DNA of 48,173 nt from Suilimivivens sp964402925 (GCA_964402925.1 CAYOED010000021.1:1-48173); one strand, 5' to 3'. Counted from the stretch's first letter, positions 7,793-17,640 are shown. The notes: generated from the letters alone by a model not told the origin. A program made the numbers and translations.

Positions 7793-9586
7793 ATGGAGAA
7801 TGAAACAAAAAGAGGATATGGCAAGTGGATTGCGGCAGCTGCTGTAGCTGCAGTGATTTGTCTGTTAGCATGCGGAATCATCGTTATCGCTGTGCATAAG
7901 AAAGACCTAAGGGGCTCTGATGCATTTGACGCTTACACGGACGCGCTATTCAAGGAGGATGTCGCATTAAATACAGTGAATCTCCACTATACGCTGGCAT
8001 ATCCTGAAAATTATGGAATCACTGACTATACGGTTTCACTGGGAGATTATTCCATAGATAACATAAAAGATAGTTATCGGGAACTTGAAAAAATGAGAGA
8101 GGACCTTCTTGCATTTGACCGAGCGAAACTGACGGAAAGTCAGAGACTTACATATGACGTGCTGATGGATTATGTGGAGACGGAATTATCAGTAGAAGAT
8201 CTGTTTCTCTATGAAGAGGTGCTTGAAGCGACGAATGGGTATCAGTCCCAATTTCCTATTATTCTCGCAGAGTATACGTTCCGTGCAGAAAGAGATATAG
8301 AAGACTATCTGGAACTGCTCTCTGAAATGGATGAATTCTATGCACAACTCATAGAATTTGAGGAAGAAAAGGCTAAAGAGGGACTTTTTATGTCTGATGC
8401 TGCTGTAGAGGACGTCATCAAGCAGTGTGAAGAGTTCATTAAAGAGCCGGAAAATAATTATATGATAGAGGTTTTTAATGATAAAATAGATTCTTTTGAA
8501 GGTCTTTCCGAGGAGAAAAAGGAAGAATATCGGGAAAGGCATGATACGATTATCACTACAGATGTAGTAGAAGGCTATCAGATTTTGATTGACGGGTTAA
8601 GTGAACTGAAGGGAAGCGGCAGGAATGAACTTGGGTTGTGCTACTTTGAGGACGGGAAGGAGTACTATGAATATCTGATTCGTTCTAAGGTTGGCTCTGA
8701 CGCGTCTGTGAAGAAACTGCAGAGAAGAATTGAAAAATTTATAAGAAATTATATTCAGGATTTGTATGATACGGTATGGCAGGATCCAGAGGCTTATGAG
8801 GAAGCATTAAATTACCAGCTTCCGGATATGGAGCCGGAGGCGATTTTGGAGGATTTGATGAAAAAGATAGAAGAGGATTTCCCAGAGCCGCCCCAGGTAG
8901 ACTATAACGTTAAATATGTGCACCCTTCTATGCAGGAGTTCCTCAATCCGGCATTTTATCTGACGACACCTATTGACGATATACAGAATAATTTTATTTA
9001 TATAAATGGAAAGTATACGGAGGGAGATGCAGGCGGGAATGAGAGGCTTTACACAACGCTGGTGCATGAAGGGTATCCCGGACATTTGTATCAGAATGCT
9101 TATACCGCATCCGGAGAACTTCCGCTTGTGCGAAATCTGTTTTCCTGTCAGGGGTATACGGAAGGATGGGCTACTTATGTAGAGCATGAATATGGATACG
9201 AATACGCGTATGAAGAGCTGGATAAAACCTATACAGATTTTCTTGCAAAAGATGCGGCGGTGTCGCTGGCAATTTATGCATACATTGATCTGGGAATTCA
9301 TTATGATGGATGGGACCGTGAAGATGTAGCAGAATTCTTAAACGGCTTTATGGACGTGGACGAGGAGACGGCGGATGAGGTGTTTTATGCGATTGTTTCT
9401 GATCCGTCCGGCTATCTGAGTTATTTTGTAGGATATCTCGAAATTCTTGAACTTCGGGAAAAAGCCATGGAGGAACTTGGCGGGGATTTCGACATAAAGG
9501 AATTTCATGATTTCCTGTTAAGCACAGGTCCCGCTCCGTTTTATATTATAGAAGATTATATGAAAGAGTGGATGAAAGCGCAATGA
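7793..9586 (+). CDS. membrane-anchored DUF885 metallopeptidase-like protein
   Basis: From Met at 7793, set by AAGGAGG nine bases upstream, the protein has 597 residues. An N-terminal membrane segment (about residues 12-34) would leave the rest outside the cell. The DUF885 core carries LVHEGYPGHLYQ (His and Glu around residue 424) and EGWATYVEHE, the HExxxxH-like zinc site and downstream Glu typical of this family. Many helical, acidic segments precede it. Members are often annotated as lipoproteins or carboxypeptidase-like enzymes; the natural substrate is usually unknown. The upstream in-frame ATG at 7772 lacks a ribosome binding site. A strong terminator follows. Confidence 0.85.
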   Translation: MENETKRGYGKWIAAAAVAAVICLLACGIIVIAVHKKDLRGSDAFDAYTDALFKEDVALNTVNLHYTLAYPENYGITDYTVSLGDYSIDNIKDSYRELEKMREDLLAFDRAKLTESQRLTYDVLMDYVETELSVEDLFLYEEVLEATNGYQSQFPIILAEYTFRAERDIEDYLELLSEMDEFYAQLIEFEEEKAKEGLFMSDAAVEDVIKQCEEFIKEPENNYMIEVFNDKIDSFEGLSEEKKEEYRERHDTIITTDVVEGYQILIDGLSELKGSGRNELGLCYFEDGKEYYEYLIRSKVGSDASVKKLQRRIEKFIRNYIQDLYDTVWQDPEAYEEALNYQLPDMEPEAILEDLMKKIEEDFPEPPQVDYNVKYVHPSMQEFLNPAFYLTTPIDDIQNNFIYINGKYTEGDAGGNERLYTTLVHEGYPGHLYQNAYTASGELPLVRNLFSCQGYTEGWATYVEHEYGYEYAYEELDKTYTDFLAKDAAVSLAIYAYIDLGIHYDGWDREDVAEFLNGFMDVDEETADEVFYAIVSDPSGYLSYFVGYLEILELREKAMEELGGDFDIKEFHDFLLSTGPAPFYIIEDYMKEWMKAQ

Positions 9587-9595
9587 TGTGATTCA

Positions 9596-9649
9596 TTGCA
9601 ATGTGGCAGTTCGGTCTTTGACTGAACTGCTACACTGCAATTTTTTTTT
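9596..9649 (+). terminator. intrinsic terminator after the DUF885 gene
   Basis: A 21-bp stem (9596-9616 with 9620-9640, three G-U type mismatches) with a TTT loop is followed by nine T. It insulates carAB from upstream transcription. Confidence 0.92.
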
Positions 9650-9661
9650 GCAGATTTTCAG

Positions 9662-9690
9662 TTGAAGGGAGGAAGTTCTTGTGCTATAAT
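9662..9690 (+). promoter_or_regulatory. carAB promoter
   Basis: TTGAAG (9662-9667), 17-base spacer, TATAAT (9685-9690); transcription would start near 9697. It overlaps the first codons of the longest carA frame, which shows that translation must start downstream at 9736. No PyrR-type attenuator or T-box is visible in the roughly 40-base leader. Confidence 0.8.
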
Positions 9691-9735
9691 GAAACGATTT
9701 GCAAAAGAATATGGAAGAAAGGGAGCAGGGACTAC

Positions 9736-10929
9736 ATGAAAGCATTTTTAATTCTGGAAGACGGCACTGTTTTTACGGGAATACATATTGGTGCCGACAA
9801 GGAAATCATCAGTGAAATTGTATTTAACACTTCCATGGTTGGTTATCTGGAGGTACTTACAGACCCATCCTATGCAGGGCAGGCTGTCTGCATGACTTAT
9901 CCGTTGATTGGCAACTATGGTATATGTAAAGAAGATATGGAATCAAAAAGGGCATGGCCGGATGGTTTTATTGTAAGAGAGCTGTCGCGCATACCCAGCA
10001 ATTTTCGAAAAGATATTACAATTCAGGAATTTCTCACACAGCAGGATATTCCGGGCATAGCAGGTATCGATACACGTGCCCTTACCAAAATTCTTCGTGA
10101 AAAAGGCACCATGAATGGCATGATTACCACCAATGAAGCCTACGATCTAAGTACAATTCTCCCTAAATTAAAAGCCTATACCACCGGCAAAGTGGTGGAA
10201 AAAGTAACCTGTTCCCAGAAATATGAAATAAAAGGATCCAGAGAGCTTGCTGATAATGGTCCCTTTTCCGGCAGTGCCAGATTTGTAAAAGAAGATTTTG
10301 CTTCTGGAAAACGTGAAAAGCGTCCAAGTATCACAAGGCAGTTAAATGGAATCGGCAAAAGGGTAGCGCTGCTGGATTTGGGCGCGAAAGGAAATATTGC
10401 AGTGTCTCTTGCACAGAGAGGTTGTGATGTGAACGTTTACCCTGCTTTTACGAAAGCGGAGGAGATTATTACAGATCATCCTGACGGTATTATGTTAAGC
10501 AATGGACCGGGGGATCCTAAAGAATGTACTGCAATTATAGAAGAAATCAGAAAACTCTATGAAACGGATATTCCGATTTTTGCAATCTGCCTGGGGCACC
10601 AGCTGATGGCGCTTGCTACAGGAGCGGACACCTTCAAAATGAAATATGGTCACCGCGGGGGAAATCACCCGGTAAAGGATCTTACAGACGGACGGGTCTA
10701 TATTTCATCTCAGAATCATGGTTATGTGGTGGATATGGACAAGCTGGATCCGCAGATAGCAGTCCCGGCATTTGTGAATGTGAATGACGGCACCAATGAA
10801 GGGCTTTCTTATATCAATAAGAATATATTTACTGTTCAGTTCCATCCGGAGGCATGTCCCGGACCGCAGGACTCCAGTTACTTGTTCGACAGATTTATCA
10901 AAATGATGGAGGTGGGGAAAAATGCCTAA
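9736..10929 (+). CDS. carA: carbamoyl-phosphate synthase small subunit (glutaminase)
   Basis: A 397-residue cytoplasmic subunit that hydrolyses glutamine and passes ammonia to CarB for carbamoyl phosphate, the precursor of pyrimidines and arginine. The N-terminal CPSase small-chain domain starts FLILEDGTVFTG and includes SMVGYLEVLTDPSYAGQ. The class I glutamine amidotransferase domain carries the nucleophile Cys285 in ICLGHQ and the His/Glu pair in FHPEACPGPQD. A linker of about 50 residues (155-207, rich in charged residues) is longer than usual in the family. The start is chosen for its position downstream of the promoter and the GGGAGCAGGG ribosome binding site. It overlaps carB by eight bases. 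Confidence 0.97.
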   Translation: MKAFLILEDGTVFTGIHIGADKEIISEIVFNTSMVGYLEVLTDPSYAGQAVCMTYPLIGNYGICKEDMESKRAWPDGFIVRELSRIPSNFRKDITIQEFLTQQDIPGIAGIDTRALTKILREKGTMNGMITTNEAYDLSTILPKLKAYTTGKVVEKVTCSQKYEIKGSRELADNGPFSGSARFVKEDFASGKREKRPSITRQLNGIGKRVALLDLGAKGNIAVSLAQRGCDVNVYPAFTKAEEIITDHPDGIMLSNGPGDPKECTAIIEEIRKLYETDIPIFAICLGHQLMALATGADTFKMKYGHRGGNHPVKDLTDGRVYISSQNHGYVVDMDKLDPQIAVPAFVNVNDGTNEGLSYINKNIFTVQFHPEACPGPQDSSYLFDRFIKMMEVGKNA

Positions 10930-13900
10930 AAATCCAGATGTAAAAAGAGTAATGGTAATCGGCTCAGGTCCTATCGTGATCGGGCAGGCAGCGGAATTTG
11001 ACTATGCAGGAACACAGGCATGCCGTTCCCTTAAAGAGGAAGGCGTGGAAGTAATTCTGGTCAATTCCAATCCAGCAACCATCATGACGGATAAGGACAT
11101 AGCAGATAAAGTATACATAGAGCCTTTGACGGCAAGAGTGTTAGAGCAGATTATTGAAAAAGAGAAGCCGGACAGCATTCTGCCCACATTAGGAGGACAG
11201 GCAGGTCTTAACCTTGGCATGGAGCTGGAAGAATCAGGCTTTCTTGCATCCCATCATGTGAAACTTCTTGGAACCACGGCTGCCACCATCAAAAAGGCGG
11301 AGGATAGGCAGGAATTTAAAGATACCATGGAAAAAATCGGTGAGCCCTGTGCTGCCTCTAAAGTTGTGGAAACGGTGGAGGACGGCGTTGCCTTTACCAA
11401 GACCATCGGTTATCCGGTGGTATTGCGTCCGGCATACACATTAGGAGGTTCCGGCGGCGGTATAGCTCACAATCAGGAAGAACTTGAAAATATTCTGGAA
11501 AATGGTCTCCGTCTTTCCCGTGTGGGACAGGTTCTTGTGGAACGATGTATTGCAGGATGGAAGGAAATCGAGTATGAGGTGATGCGCGATGGCGCAGGCA
11601 ACTGTATCACCGTTTGTAATATGGAAAATATTGATCCGGTAGGTGTCCATACAGGGGACAGTATCGTGGTTGCGCCTTCCCAGACTCTGGGGGATAAGGA
11701 ATACCAGATGCTTCGTACTTCAGCCCTCAATATCATCAGCGAATTACAGATTACAGGCGGGTGCAATGTGCAGTTTGCCCTGCATCCCACCAGCTTTGAA
11801 TATTGCGTGATTGAAGTGAATCCCCGTGTAAGCCGTTCTTCGGCGCTGGCGAGCAAGGCAACCGGATACCCGATTGCAAAAGTGGCGGCAAAAATTGCTC
11901 TGGGATATACACTGGATGAAATCAAAAATGCCATCACCGGAAAGACTTATGCAAGTTTTGAGCCGACCTTGGACTACTGCGTGGTAAAAATGCCAAGACT
12001 TCCTTTTGATAAATTCCTTACGGCAAAGAGGACGCTGACCACACAGATGAAGGCAACCGGAGAGGTGATGAGCATCTGCAGCAGCTTTGAGGGTGCGCTG
12101 ATGAAAGCAATCCGTTCGCTGGAGCAGCATGTAGACTGCCTGCTCAGCTATGATTTCAGCGCTCTTTCCAAGGAGGAATTAATTGACAGACTGCATGTGG
12201 TGGATGATCAGCGGATTTATGTGATTGCAGAGGCGCTGCGTAAAGGTGTTGATTATGATACGATTCATGAGATCACGATGATCGATCACTGGTTCATCGA
12301 CAAGATTGCGATTCTCGTTGAAATGGAGCAGGCGCTTAAGAAAGAACCGCTCAGCGTGGAATTATTAAAAGAAGCAAAACGTCTGGAATTCCCAGACAAC
12401 GTGATCGGAAGACTGACCGGCATGCCGGAAGAAGAAATTAAGAAGATGCGTTATGATAACGGCATCGTCGCCGTATATAAAATGGTGGACACCTGCGCCG
12501 CTGAATTTGAGGCGAGCACCCCTTATTATTATTCCGTATACGGCGGTGAGAATGAAGCGGCGGAGACAAATCCTCCGAAAAAAGTGCTTGTACTTGGCTC
12601 AGGACCGATCAGAATCGGTCAGGGTATCGAGTTCGACTATTGCTCTGTTCATGCCACATGGGCATTTGCAAAAGCAGGGTATGAGACCATTATTATCAAC
12701 AACAATCCTGAAACGGTGAGCACGGACTTTGATATCGCGGACAAGCTGTACTTTGAGCCGCTCACACCGGAGGATGTGGAGAGCATTGTCAATATAGAAA
12801 GGCCGGATGGAGCGGTGGTGCAGTTCGGCGGACAGACTGCGATTAAACTGACGGAAAGCCTTATGAAGATGGGGGTACCGATTCTCGGCACCAAGGCGGA
12901 GGACGTGGACGCCGCAGAAGACCGGGAATTGTTTGACAAGATATTGGAAGAGACTCAGATTCCAAGGGCGGCAGGCGGTACGGTCTACACCGCACAGGAG
13001 GCAAAAGAAGTTGCAAACAGGTTGGGGTACCCGGTGCTTGTGAGACCTTCCTATGTGCTTGGCGGTCAGGGAATGCAGATTGCCATTTCCGATGAAGAAA
13101 TAGAAGAGTTCATGAACATTATCAACAGGATTGCCCAGGACCATCCGATTCTGGTGGACAAGTATTTGCAGGGTAAGGAGATAGAAGTGGATGCGGTCTG
13201 CGACGGTACGGATATCCTGATACCGGGTATTATGGAGCATATTGAAAGAACCGGCGTTCATTCCGGCGACAGCATTTCTGTCTATCCGGCGCCTACTATT
13301 TCTGCAACTGTAAAAGAAAAGATTGCAGAGTATACCCGAAGACTGGCAAAAGCGCTTCATGTCAAGGGGCTGATCAATATTCAGTTCATTGCCATCGGTG
13401 AGGAAGTCTATGTGATTGAAGTAAATCCCCGTTCCTCCCGTACGGTTCCCTATATCAGCAAAGTAACAGGGATTCCGATTGTGGATCTCGCCACGTGGGT
13501 AATTATCGGAAAGACCATCAGAGAACTGGGATATGAGCCGGGATTGCAGCCGGAGGCGGATTACTATGCAATTAAGATGCCGGTATTCTCCTTTGAGAAG
13601 ATCAGAGGTGCGGAAATCAGCCTTGGACCTGAGATGAAGTCCACAGGAGAATGCCTTGGAATTGCACGGACCTTCAACGAGGCGCTTTACAAAGCATTCT
13701 TAGGAGCTGGGGTGGATCTGCCCAAGCATAAGCAGATGATCATTACAGTCAAGGATGCGGATAAAGGTGAGGCAGTGGAAATCGGACGCAGATTTGAAAA
13801 ACTTGGCTACAGAATCTATGCAACCAGAAGTACGGCGGCAGCTTTAAACGAAGCTGGTGTAAAGGCGCGCAAGGTCAACAAGATTTCCCAGGAATCGCCC

Positions 13901-14116
13901 ACCGTTATGGATCTTATATTAGGACATAGGATCGATCTGGTGATTGATACGCCTACCCAGGGGCGGGATAAGTCCAGAGATGGGTTCCTGATCAGAAGAA
14001 CTTCCATTGAAACCGGTGTGAATTGTATCACAGCAATGGATACGGCGAGAGCATTGGTGACAAGTCTTGAAAATGCCAACGACCAGTTTACATTAATTGA
14101 TATTGCTTCTATATAA
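10922..14116 (+). CDS. carB: carbamoyl-phosphate synthase large subunit
   Basis: A 1064-residue enzyme of the usual length. It makes carbamoyl phosphate from ammonia, bicarbonate and two ATP. The two homologous halves each begin with a nucleotide-binding signature (VMVIGSGPIVIGQAAEFDYA and VLVLGSGPIRIGQGIEFDY) followed by an ATP-grasp domain (RPAYTLGGSGGG and RPSYVLGGQGMQ). The oligomerisation region lies between them, and a C-terminal MGS-like allosteric domain ends the protein (about residues 935-1064, DTPTQGRDKSRDGFLIRR). The ATG sits inside the carA end (ATGCCTAA overlap) with GGAGGTGGGG before it, so translation is coupled. Confidence 0.98.
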   Translation: MPKNPDVKRVMVIGSGPIVIGQAAEFDYAGTQACRSLKEEGVEVILVNSNPATIMTDKDIADKVYIEPLTARVLEQIIEKEKPDSILPTLGGQAGLNLGMELEESGFLASHHVKLLGTTAATIKKAEDRQEFKDTMEKIGEPCAASKVVETVEDGVAFTKTIGYPVVLRPAYTLGGSGGGIAHNQEELENILENGLRLSRVGQVLVERCIAGWKEIEYEVMRDGAGNCITVCNMENIDPVGVHTGDSIVVAPSQTLGDKEYQMLRTSALNIISELQITGGCNVQFALHPTSFEYCVIEVNPRVSRSSALASKATGYPIAKVAAKIALGYTLDEIKNAITGKTYASFEPTLDYCVVKMPRLPFDKFLTAKRTLTTQMKATGEVMSICSSFEGALMKAIRSLEQHVDCLLSYDFSALSKEELIDRLHVVDDQRIYVIAEALRKGVDYDTIHEITMIDHWFIDKIAILVEMEQALKKEPLSVELLKEAKRLEFPDNVIGRLTGMPEEEIKKMRYDNGIVAVYKMVDTCAAEFEASTPYYYSVYGGENEAAETNPPKKVLVLGSGPIRIGQGIEFDYCSVHATWAFAKAGYETIIINNNPETVSTDFDIADKLYFEPLTPEDVESIVNIERPDGAVVQFGGQTAIKLTESLMKMGVPILGTKAEDVDAAEDRELFDKILEETQIPRAAGGTVYTAQEAKEVANRLGYPVLVRPSYVLGGQGMQIAISDEEIEEFMNIINRIAQDHPILVDKYLQGKEIEVDAVCDGTDILIPGIMEHIERTGVHSGDSISVYPAPTISATVKEKIAEYTRRLAKALHVKGLINIQFIAIGEEVYVIEVNPRSSRTVPYISKVTGIPIVDLATWVIIGKTIRELGYEPGLQPEADYYAIKMPVFSFEKIRGAEISLGPEMKSTGECLGIARTFNEALYKAFLGAGVDLPKHKQMIITVKDADKGEAVEIGRRFEKLGYRIYATRSTAAALNEAGVKARKVNKISQESPTVMDLILGHRIDLVIDTPTQGRDKSRDGFLIRRTSIETGVNCITAMDTARALVTSLENANDQFTLIDIASI

Positions 14117-14161
14117 GTTAATATTCGTATGCAGGGAAGATATATGCAGTGAAAATAAAGG

Positions 14162-14193
14162 ATAAGGCAGGGAAAGAAAAATCCCTGCCTTAT
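14162..14193 (+). terminator. hairpin after carB, probable terminator
   Basis: A perfect 12-bp stem, ATAAGGCAGGGA (14162-14173) with TCCCTGCCTTAT (14182-14193), loop of eight bases, 45 bases after the carB stop. No U-run follows, so it may be a weak terminator or a 3'-end stabiliser. Confidence 0.55.
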
Positions 14194-14316
14194 GCCGTAA
14201 TAGCGAAATGACGAAAAAGAGAAATAGAACATGTACAAAATATACAAAAATGAACGTGATAAATTTGCAAAAGCGCTGAAATTATCTAAAAACATTTTTA
14301 AAATGTGAAACAAGTA

Positions 14317-14371
14317 TTGCATTATTTCGCCGTAAATGTTATCTTTATTATGTGCTTGGAAACGTTTCCAA
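14317..14371 (+). promoter_or_regulatory. sugar transporter promoter with CcpA/LacI-type operator
   Basis: TTGCAT (14317-14322) and TATCTT (14340-14345) form a plausible promoter with 17-base spacing. The perfect 16-bp palindrome TTGGAAACGTTTCCAA (14356-14371) covers the expected start of transcription. Its core fits the cre consensus TGNAANCGNNNNCA, so CcpA or another LacI-family repressor should block this operon. Confidence 0.75.
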
Positions 14372-14422
14372 AACATTTCCGCGCAAAAAACTAATCTTAT
14401 AAAGGAGAGGAAAGGTATTATT

Positions 14423-15829
14423 ATGAAAAAGAAAGTAATTAGTGCATTACTTTGTGTTGCAATGGTATCCAGCATGCTGGTTGGCTGTGGCGGAACAGGC
14501 GACACATCAACACCGGCTGCAGACAATGCAGGAACTGAAGAAGAAGCACCTGTAGACAATGCAGAGGTAGAAGCACCTGCAGACAATGCAGCAAGCGCAG
14601 AAGGTGGTTCTGTATACTACCTGAACTTCAAACCCGAACAGGCTGATGACTGGGTTGCTTTAGCAGCTAAGTACACAGAGCAGACAGGCGTTCAGGTTGA
14701 CGTTGTTACAGCAGCTTCAGGTACATATGAATCAACTCTGAAGTCAGAAATTGCTAAGACAGAAGCTCCTACACTGTTCCAGGTAAACGGACCTGTAGGT
14801 CTTGCAACATGGAAAGACTACTGCTATGATTTATCAGGCAGCGATCTTTATGCAAATGTAAAGAGCGATGACTTCGTATTAAAAGATGGCGATGCGGTAA
14901 AAGGTGTTGCATACGTTATCGAAACTTACGGTATCATCTACAACAAGACAATTATGGCTGATTATCTTACAAAAGATTACGCTGTAGTTTCAAGTGTAGA
15001 TGAAATCAACAGCTTTGATCAGTTAAAGGCTGTTGCAGAAAGCATTCAGGCAAACAAAGAAGATCTCGGCGTTGAAGGTGCATTTACATCCGCTGGTATG
15101 GATTCTTCTTCTGACTGGAGATTCAAGACACACTTAGCAAACCTTCCTATCTACTATGAATATGAAGGAAATGGTTACAGCTCAACAGCAGCTATCGAAG
15201 GAACATACCTTGATAACTACAAGAACATCTGGGATCTTTACATCAACAATTCCACATGTGCACCTACACTTCTTTCCAGCAAGACTGGTGATGAAGCAGA
15301 AGCAGAATTCGCTTTAGGCGAAGCTGTATTCTTCCAGAATGGTACATGGGAGTATGGTAACCTGATCGGTGCTGGTATGACAGATGATGATCTTGGAATG
15401 CTTCCTATCTTCATCGGTGCTCCTGGCGAAGAAAATCAGGGACTTTGTACAGGTTCTGAAAACTACTGGTGTGTAAACAGCCAGGCTTCTGAAGCAGATA
15501 TCCAGGCAACACTTGATTTCTTATCATGGGTTATCACATCTGACGAAGGAAGAGATGCAATGGCTAACACAATGGGATTCTTAACACCTTTCTCAACATT
15601 TGATGATGGCTATGTTGCAGAGAACGCTCTGATTGCAGCAGCAGATGAATACATTGCAGGCGGCAAGAAATCCGTAGCTTGGTGCTTCCCTACAATGCCT
15701 TCAGAGACATGGAAGGATGGCGTTGGTGCTGCTTTAACAGAATATGCAGCAGGAACAGGCGAATGGGATGCAGTAGTTACAGCATTCGTTGATGGATGGG
15801 CTACAGAATATGAGGCAGCTAATAACTAA
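14423..15829 (+). CDS. carbohydrate ABC transporter substrate-binding lipoprotein
   Basis: A 468-residue extracytoplasmic solute-binding protein (family 1, MalE/MsmE-like). The lipoprotein signal ends LVGC (Cys22). An acidic, Ala-rich spacer with repeated APxDNA units (about residues 27-60) tethers the binding domain, which contains ETYGIIYNKT, AEAEFALGEAVFFQNGTWE and DFLSWVITSDEGRDAM. It should deliver an oligosaccharide to the two permeases downstream. Codon choice is strongly biased, as in a highly expressed gene. The start follows AAAGGAGAGGAAAGG; the upstream in-frame ATG at 14336 lies in the promoter region and is rejected. Sugar identity is not readable from sequence. Confidence 0.93.
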   Translation: MKKKVISALLCVAMVSSMLVGCGGTGDTSTPAADNAGTEEEAPVDNAEVEAPADNAASAEGGSVYYLNFKPEQADDWVALAAKYTEQTGVQVDVVTAASGTYESTLKSEIAKTEAPTLFQVNGPVGLATWKDYCYDLSGSDLYANVKSDDFVLKDGDAVKGVAYVIETYGIIYNKTIMADYLTKDYAVVSSVDEINSFDQLKAVAESIQANKEDLGVEGAFTSAGMDSSSDWRFKTHLANLPIYYEYEGNGYSSTAAIEGTYLDNYKNIWDLYINNSTCAPTLLSSKTGDEAEAEFALGEAVFFQNGTWEYGNLIGAGMTDDDLGMLPIFIGAPGEENQGLCTGSENYWCVNSQASEADIQATLDFLSWVITSDEGRDAMANTMGFLTPFSTFDDGYVAENALIAAADEYIAGGKKSVAWCFPTMPSETWKDGVGAALTEYAAGTGEWDAVVTAFVDGWATEYEAANN

Positions 15830-15868
15830 TTTATAGTGATATAGTTTAAAGCCCTAAGGATATACAAC

Positions 15869-15935
15869 GGGCAGTACGCTTTGCAGACTGCCCAAATGTT
15901 AATAAAAGGGTGAACGATTTATCGTTCACCCTTTT
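15869..15935 (+). terminator. paired hairpins between binding-protein and permease genes
   Basis: Two hairpins in a row: GGGCAGT / ACTGCCC (15869-15875, 15887-15893) and a perfect 15-bp stem (15904-15918 with 15921-15935) ending in CCCTTTT. They probably stop or shield part of the transcripts, so that the binding protein is made in excess over the membrane subunits, a common arrangement for such operons. Confidence 0.7.
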
Positions 15936-15955
15936 GGATTAGGAGAGAGGATAGC

Positions 15956-16798
15956 ATGGAGAAAACTATAAAAAAATATTTTCCTATATTTGCATTGCCT
16001 ACAGCGGCAGCATTTACGGTGTTTTTTGTAATTCCTTTTATTATGGGCGTATATTTGTCGTTTTGTAGTTTTACAACGGTGAAAGATGCAAAATTGGTAG
16101 GGTTCATAAACTACACAAAGATTTGGGGAGATCCCACATTTGTTCATGCATTGTGGTATACAGCATTATTTTCAGTAGTTGCAGTAGTATCAATTAACGT
16201 TCTTGCATTTGCAGTTGCCCTTCTTCTTACAAAGGGAATCAAGGGAACAAATATTTTCAGAACTGTATTCTTTATGCCGAACTTAATTGGTGGTATTGTA
16301 CTAGGCTATATATGGCAGCTGATTTTTAATGGTATCTTGGCAAAATATGACATGACATTGACTTTCAGTGAAAAATATGGTTTCTGGGGATTGCTCATTT
16401 TGCTTAACTGGCAGCAGATTGGTTACATGATGATTATCTACGTGGCAGGAATTCAGAATGTTCCCGGTGATTTGATTGAAGCGGCCAAAATTGACGGCGC
16501 AACAAAATTCCAGACACTTAAGAGTGTTACAATTCCAATGGTAATGCCTTCCATAACGATTTGTACCTTTTTAACACTGACGAACGCGTTCAAGCTCTTC
16601 GACCAGAACTTGGCACTGACAGCAGGAGCACCGTCAGATAGATCACAGTTGCTTGCCCTTAATATCTATGATACATTCTATGGCAGGAACGGATGGGAAG
16701 GTGTAGGTCAGGCGAAAGCGGTTGTATTCTTTATTTTGGTTGCAGTGATTTCGATTATTCAGCTTCGTGCAACAAGATCAAAGGAGGTGCAGCAATAA
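15956..16798 (+). CDS. sugar ABC transporter permease (MalF/UgpA type)
   Basis: A 280-residue membrane protein with about six hydrophobic segments. The EAA loop that contacts the ATPase reads IEAAKIDGATKFQTLKSVTIPMVMP. It forms one half of the transport channel for the sugar bound by the upstream lipoprotein. The ribosome binding site is AGGAGAGG. Its TAA stop shares a base with the ATG of the second permease. No ATPase gene is nearby; in this group a shared MsmX-type ATPase encoded elsewhere commonly serves several importers. Confidence 0.93.
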   Translation: MEKTIKKYFPIFALPTAAAFTVFFVIPFIMGVYLSFCSFTTVKDAKLVGFINYTKIWGDPTFVHALWYTALFSVVAVVSINVLAFAVALLLTKGIKGTNIFRTVFFMPNLIGGIVLGYIWQLIFNGILAKYDMTLTFSEKYGFWGLLILLNWQQIGYMMIIYVAGIQNVPGDLIEAAKIDGATKFQTLKSVTIPMVMPSITICTFLTLTNAFKLFDQNLALTAGAPSDRSQLLALNIYDTFYGRNGWEGVGQAKAVVFFILVAVISIIQLRATRSKEVQQ

Positions 16799-17640
16799 TG
16801 GAAAATGCAAGAAAAGCAAAACATGGCTGGGTGTTGACATTATTTTTCTCCATTTTATCAGTAGTGTACATTCTCCCTATTGTCATTGTTGTATATAACT
16901 CGTTTAAAAGTAAAGTATGGATTAATAAGAGTCCTTTTGCACTTCCCAATGAAAAATCATTTGTGGAATTTTTAAACTACACGAAGGGTGTTGAAAAGAC
17001 CAATTTCTTTGGAGCCTTCATTGTTTCACTTTTTATTACGGTTTTATCGGTGGCTTTGATCTGCCTTTGTACTTCCATGTGTGCATGGTATATCGGACGT
17101 GTAAACAGTGCTTTTTCCAGGGGATTTTATATGCTGTGTGCGTTCTCTATGATCGTACCATTCCAGATGGTAATGTTTACATTGTCTAAGATTGCAAATA
17201 TGCTGCATTGCTCTAATCCGTTTGGTATTATTTTTGTTTATCTGGGATTCGGAGCAGGTCTGGCAATCTTTATGTTTGTTGGTTTTGTCAAGTCGATACC
17301 GCTGGAAATAGAAGAAGCGGCAATGATTGATGGATGTAACCCTCTGCAGACTTTCTTTGGAGTGGTTCTTCCGATTATGAAGCCTACAATGATTACAGTT
17401 GCCATCCTTCAGGCGATGTGGATCTGGAATGACTATCTGCTTCCTTATTTGGTTCTTGACCAGAGAAAATGGAAGACAATCCCGATTGCTGTCCAGTATT
17501 TGAAGGGCGGATATGGTGCAGTCGAGATGGGACAGATGATGGCAATGCTCGTTTTGGCAATCATTCCGATTGTTATCTTTTATCTTGCCTGCCAGAAATA
17601 TATCATTGAAGGTGTTGTTGCAGGTGCAGTGAAGGGATAA
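16798..17640 (+). CDS. sugar ABC transporter permease (MalG/UgpE type)
   Basis: A 280-residue inner-membrane permease, partner of the preceding gene. It has six predicted segments and an EAA loop, LEIEEAAMIDGCNPLQTFF, with the typical end LPIMKPT. It starts at the ATG overlapping the upstream stop (TAATG), with AAAGGAGGTGC before it. An in-frame start at 16693 lies inside the upstream gene and is rejected. Last gene of the importer operon. Confidence 0.93.
   Translation: MENARKAKHGWVLTLFFSILSVVYILPIVIVVYNSFKSKVWINKSPFALPNEKSFVEFLNYTKGVEKTNFFGAFIVSLFITVLSVALICLCTSMCAWYIGRVNSAFSRGFYMLCAFSMIVPFQMVMFTLSKIANMLHCSNPFGIIFVYLGFGAGLAIFMFVGFVKSIPLEIEEAAMIDGCNPLQTFFGVVLPIMKPTMITVAILQAMWIWNDYLLPYLVLDQRKWKTIPIAVQYLKGGYGAVEMGQMMAMLVLAIIPIVIFYLACQKYIIEGVVAGAVKG

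Noticed and set aside
12599..13360. 253-codon minus-strand frame inside carB
   Set aside because: carB is intact and conserved on the plus strand. The frame has no start signal and no recognisable domain.
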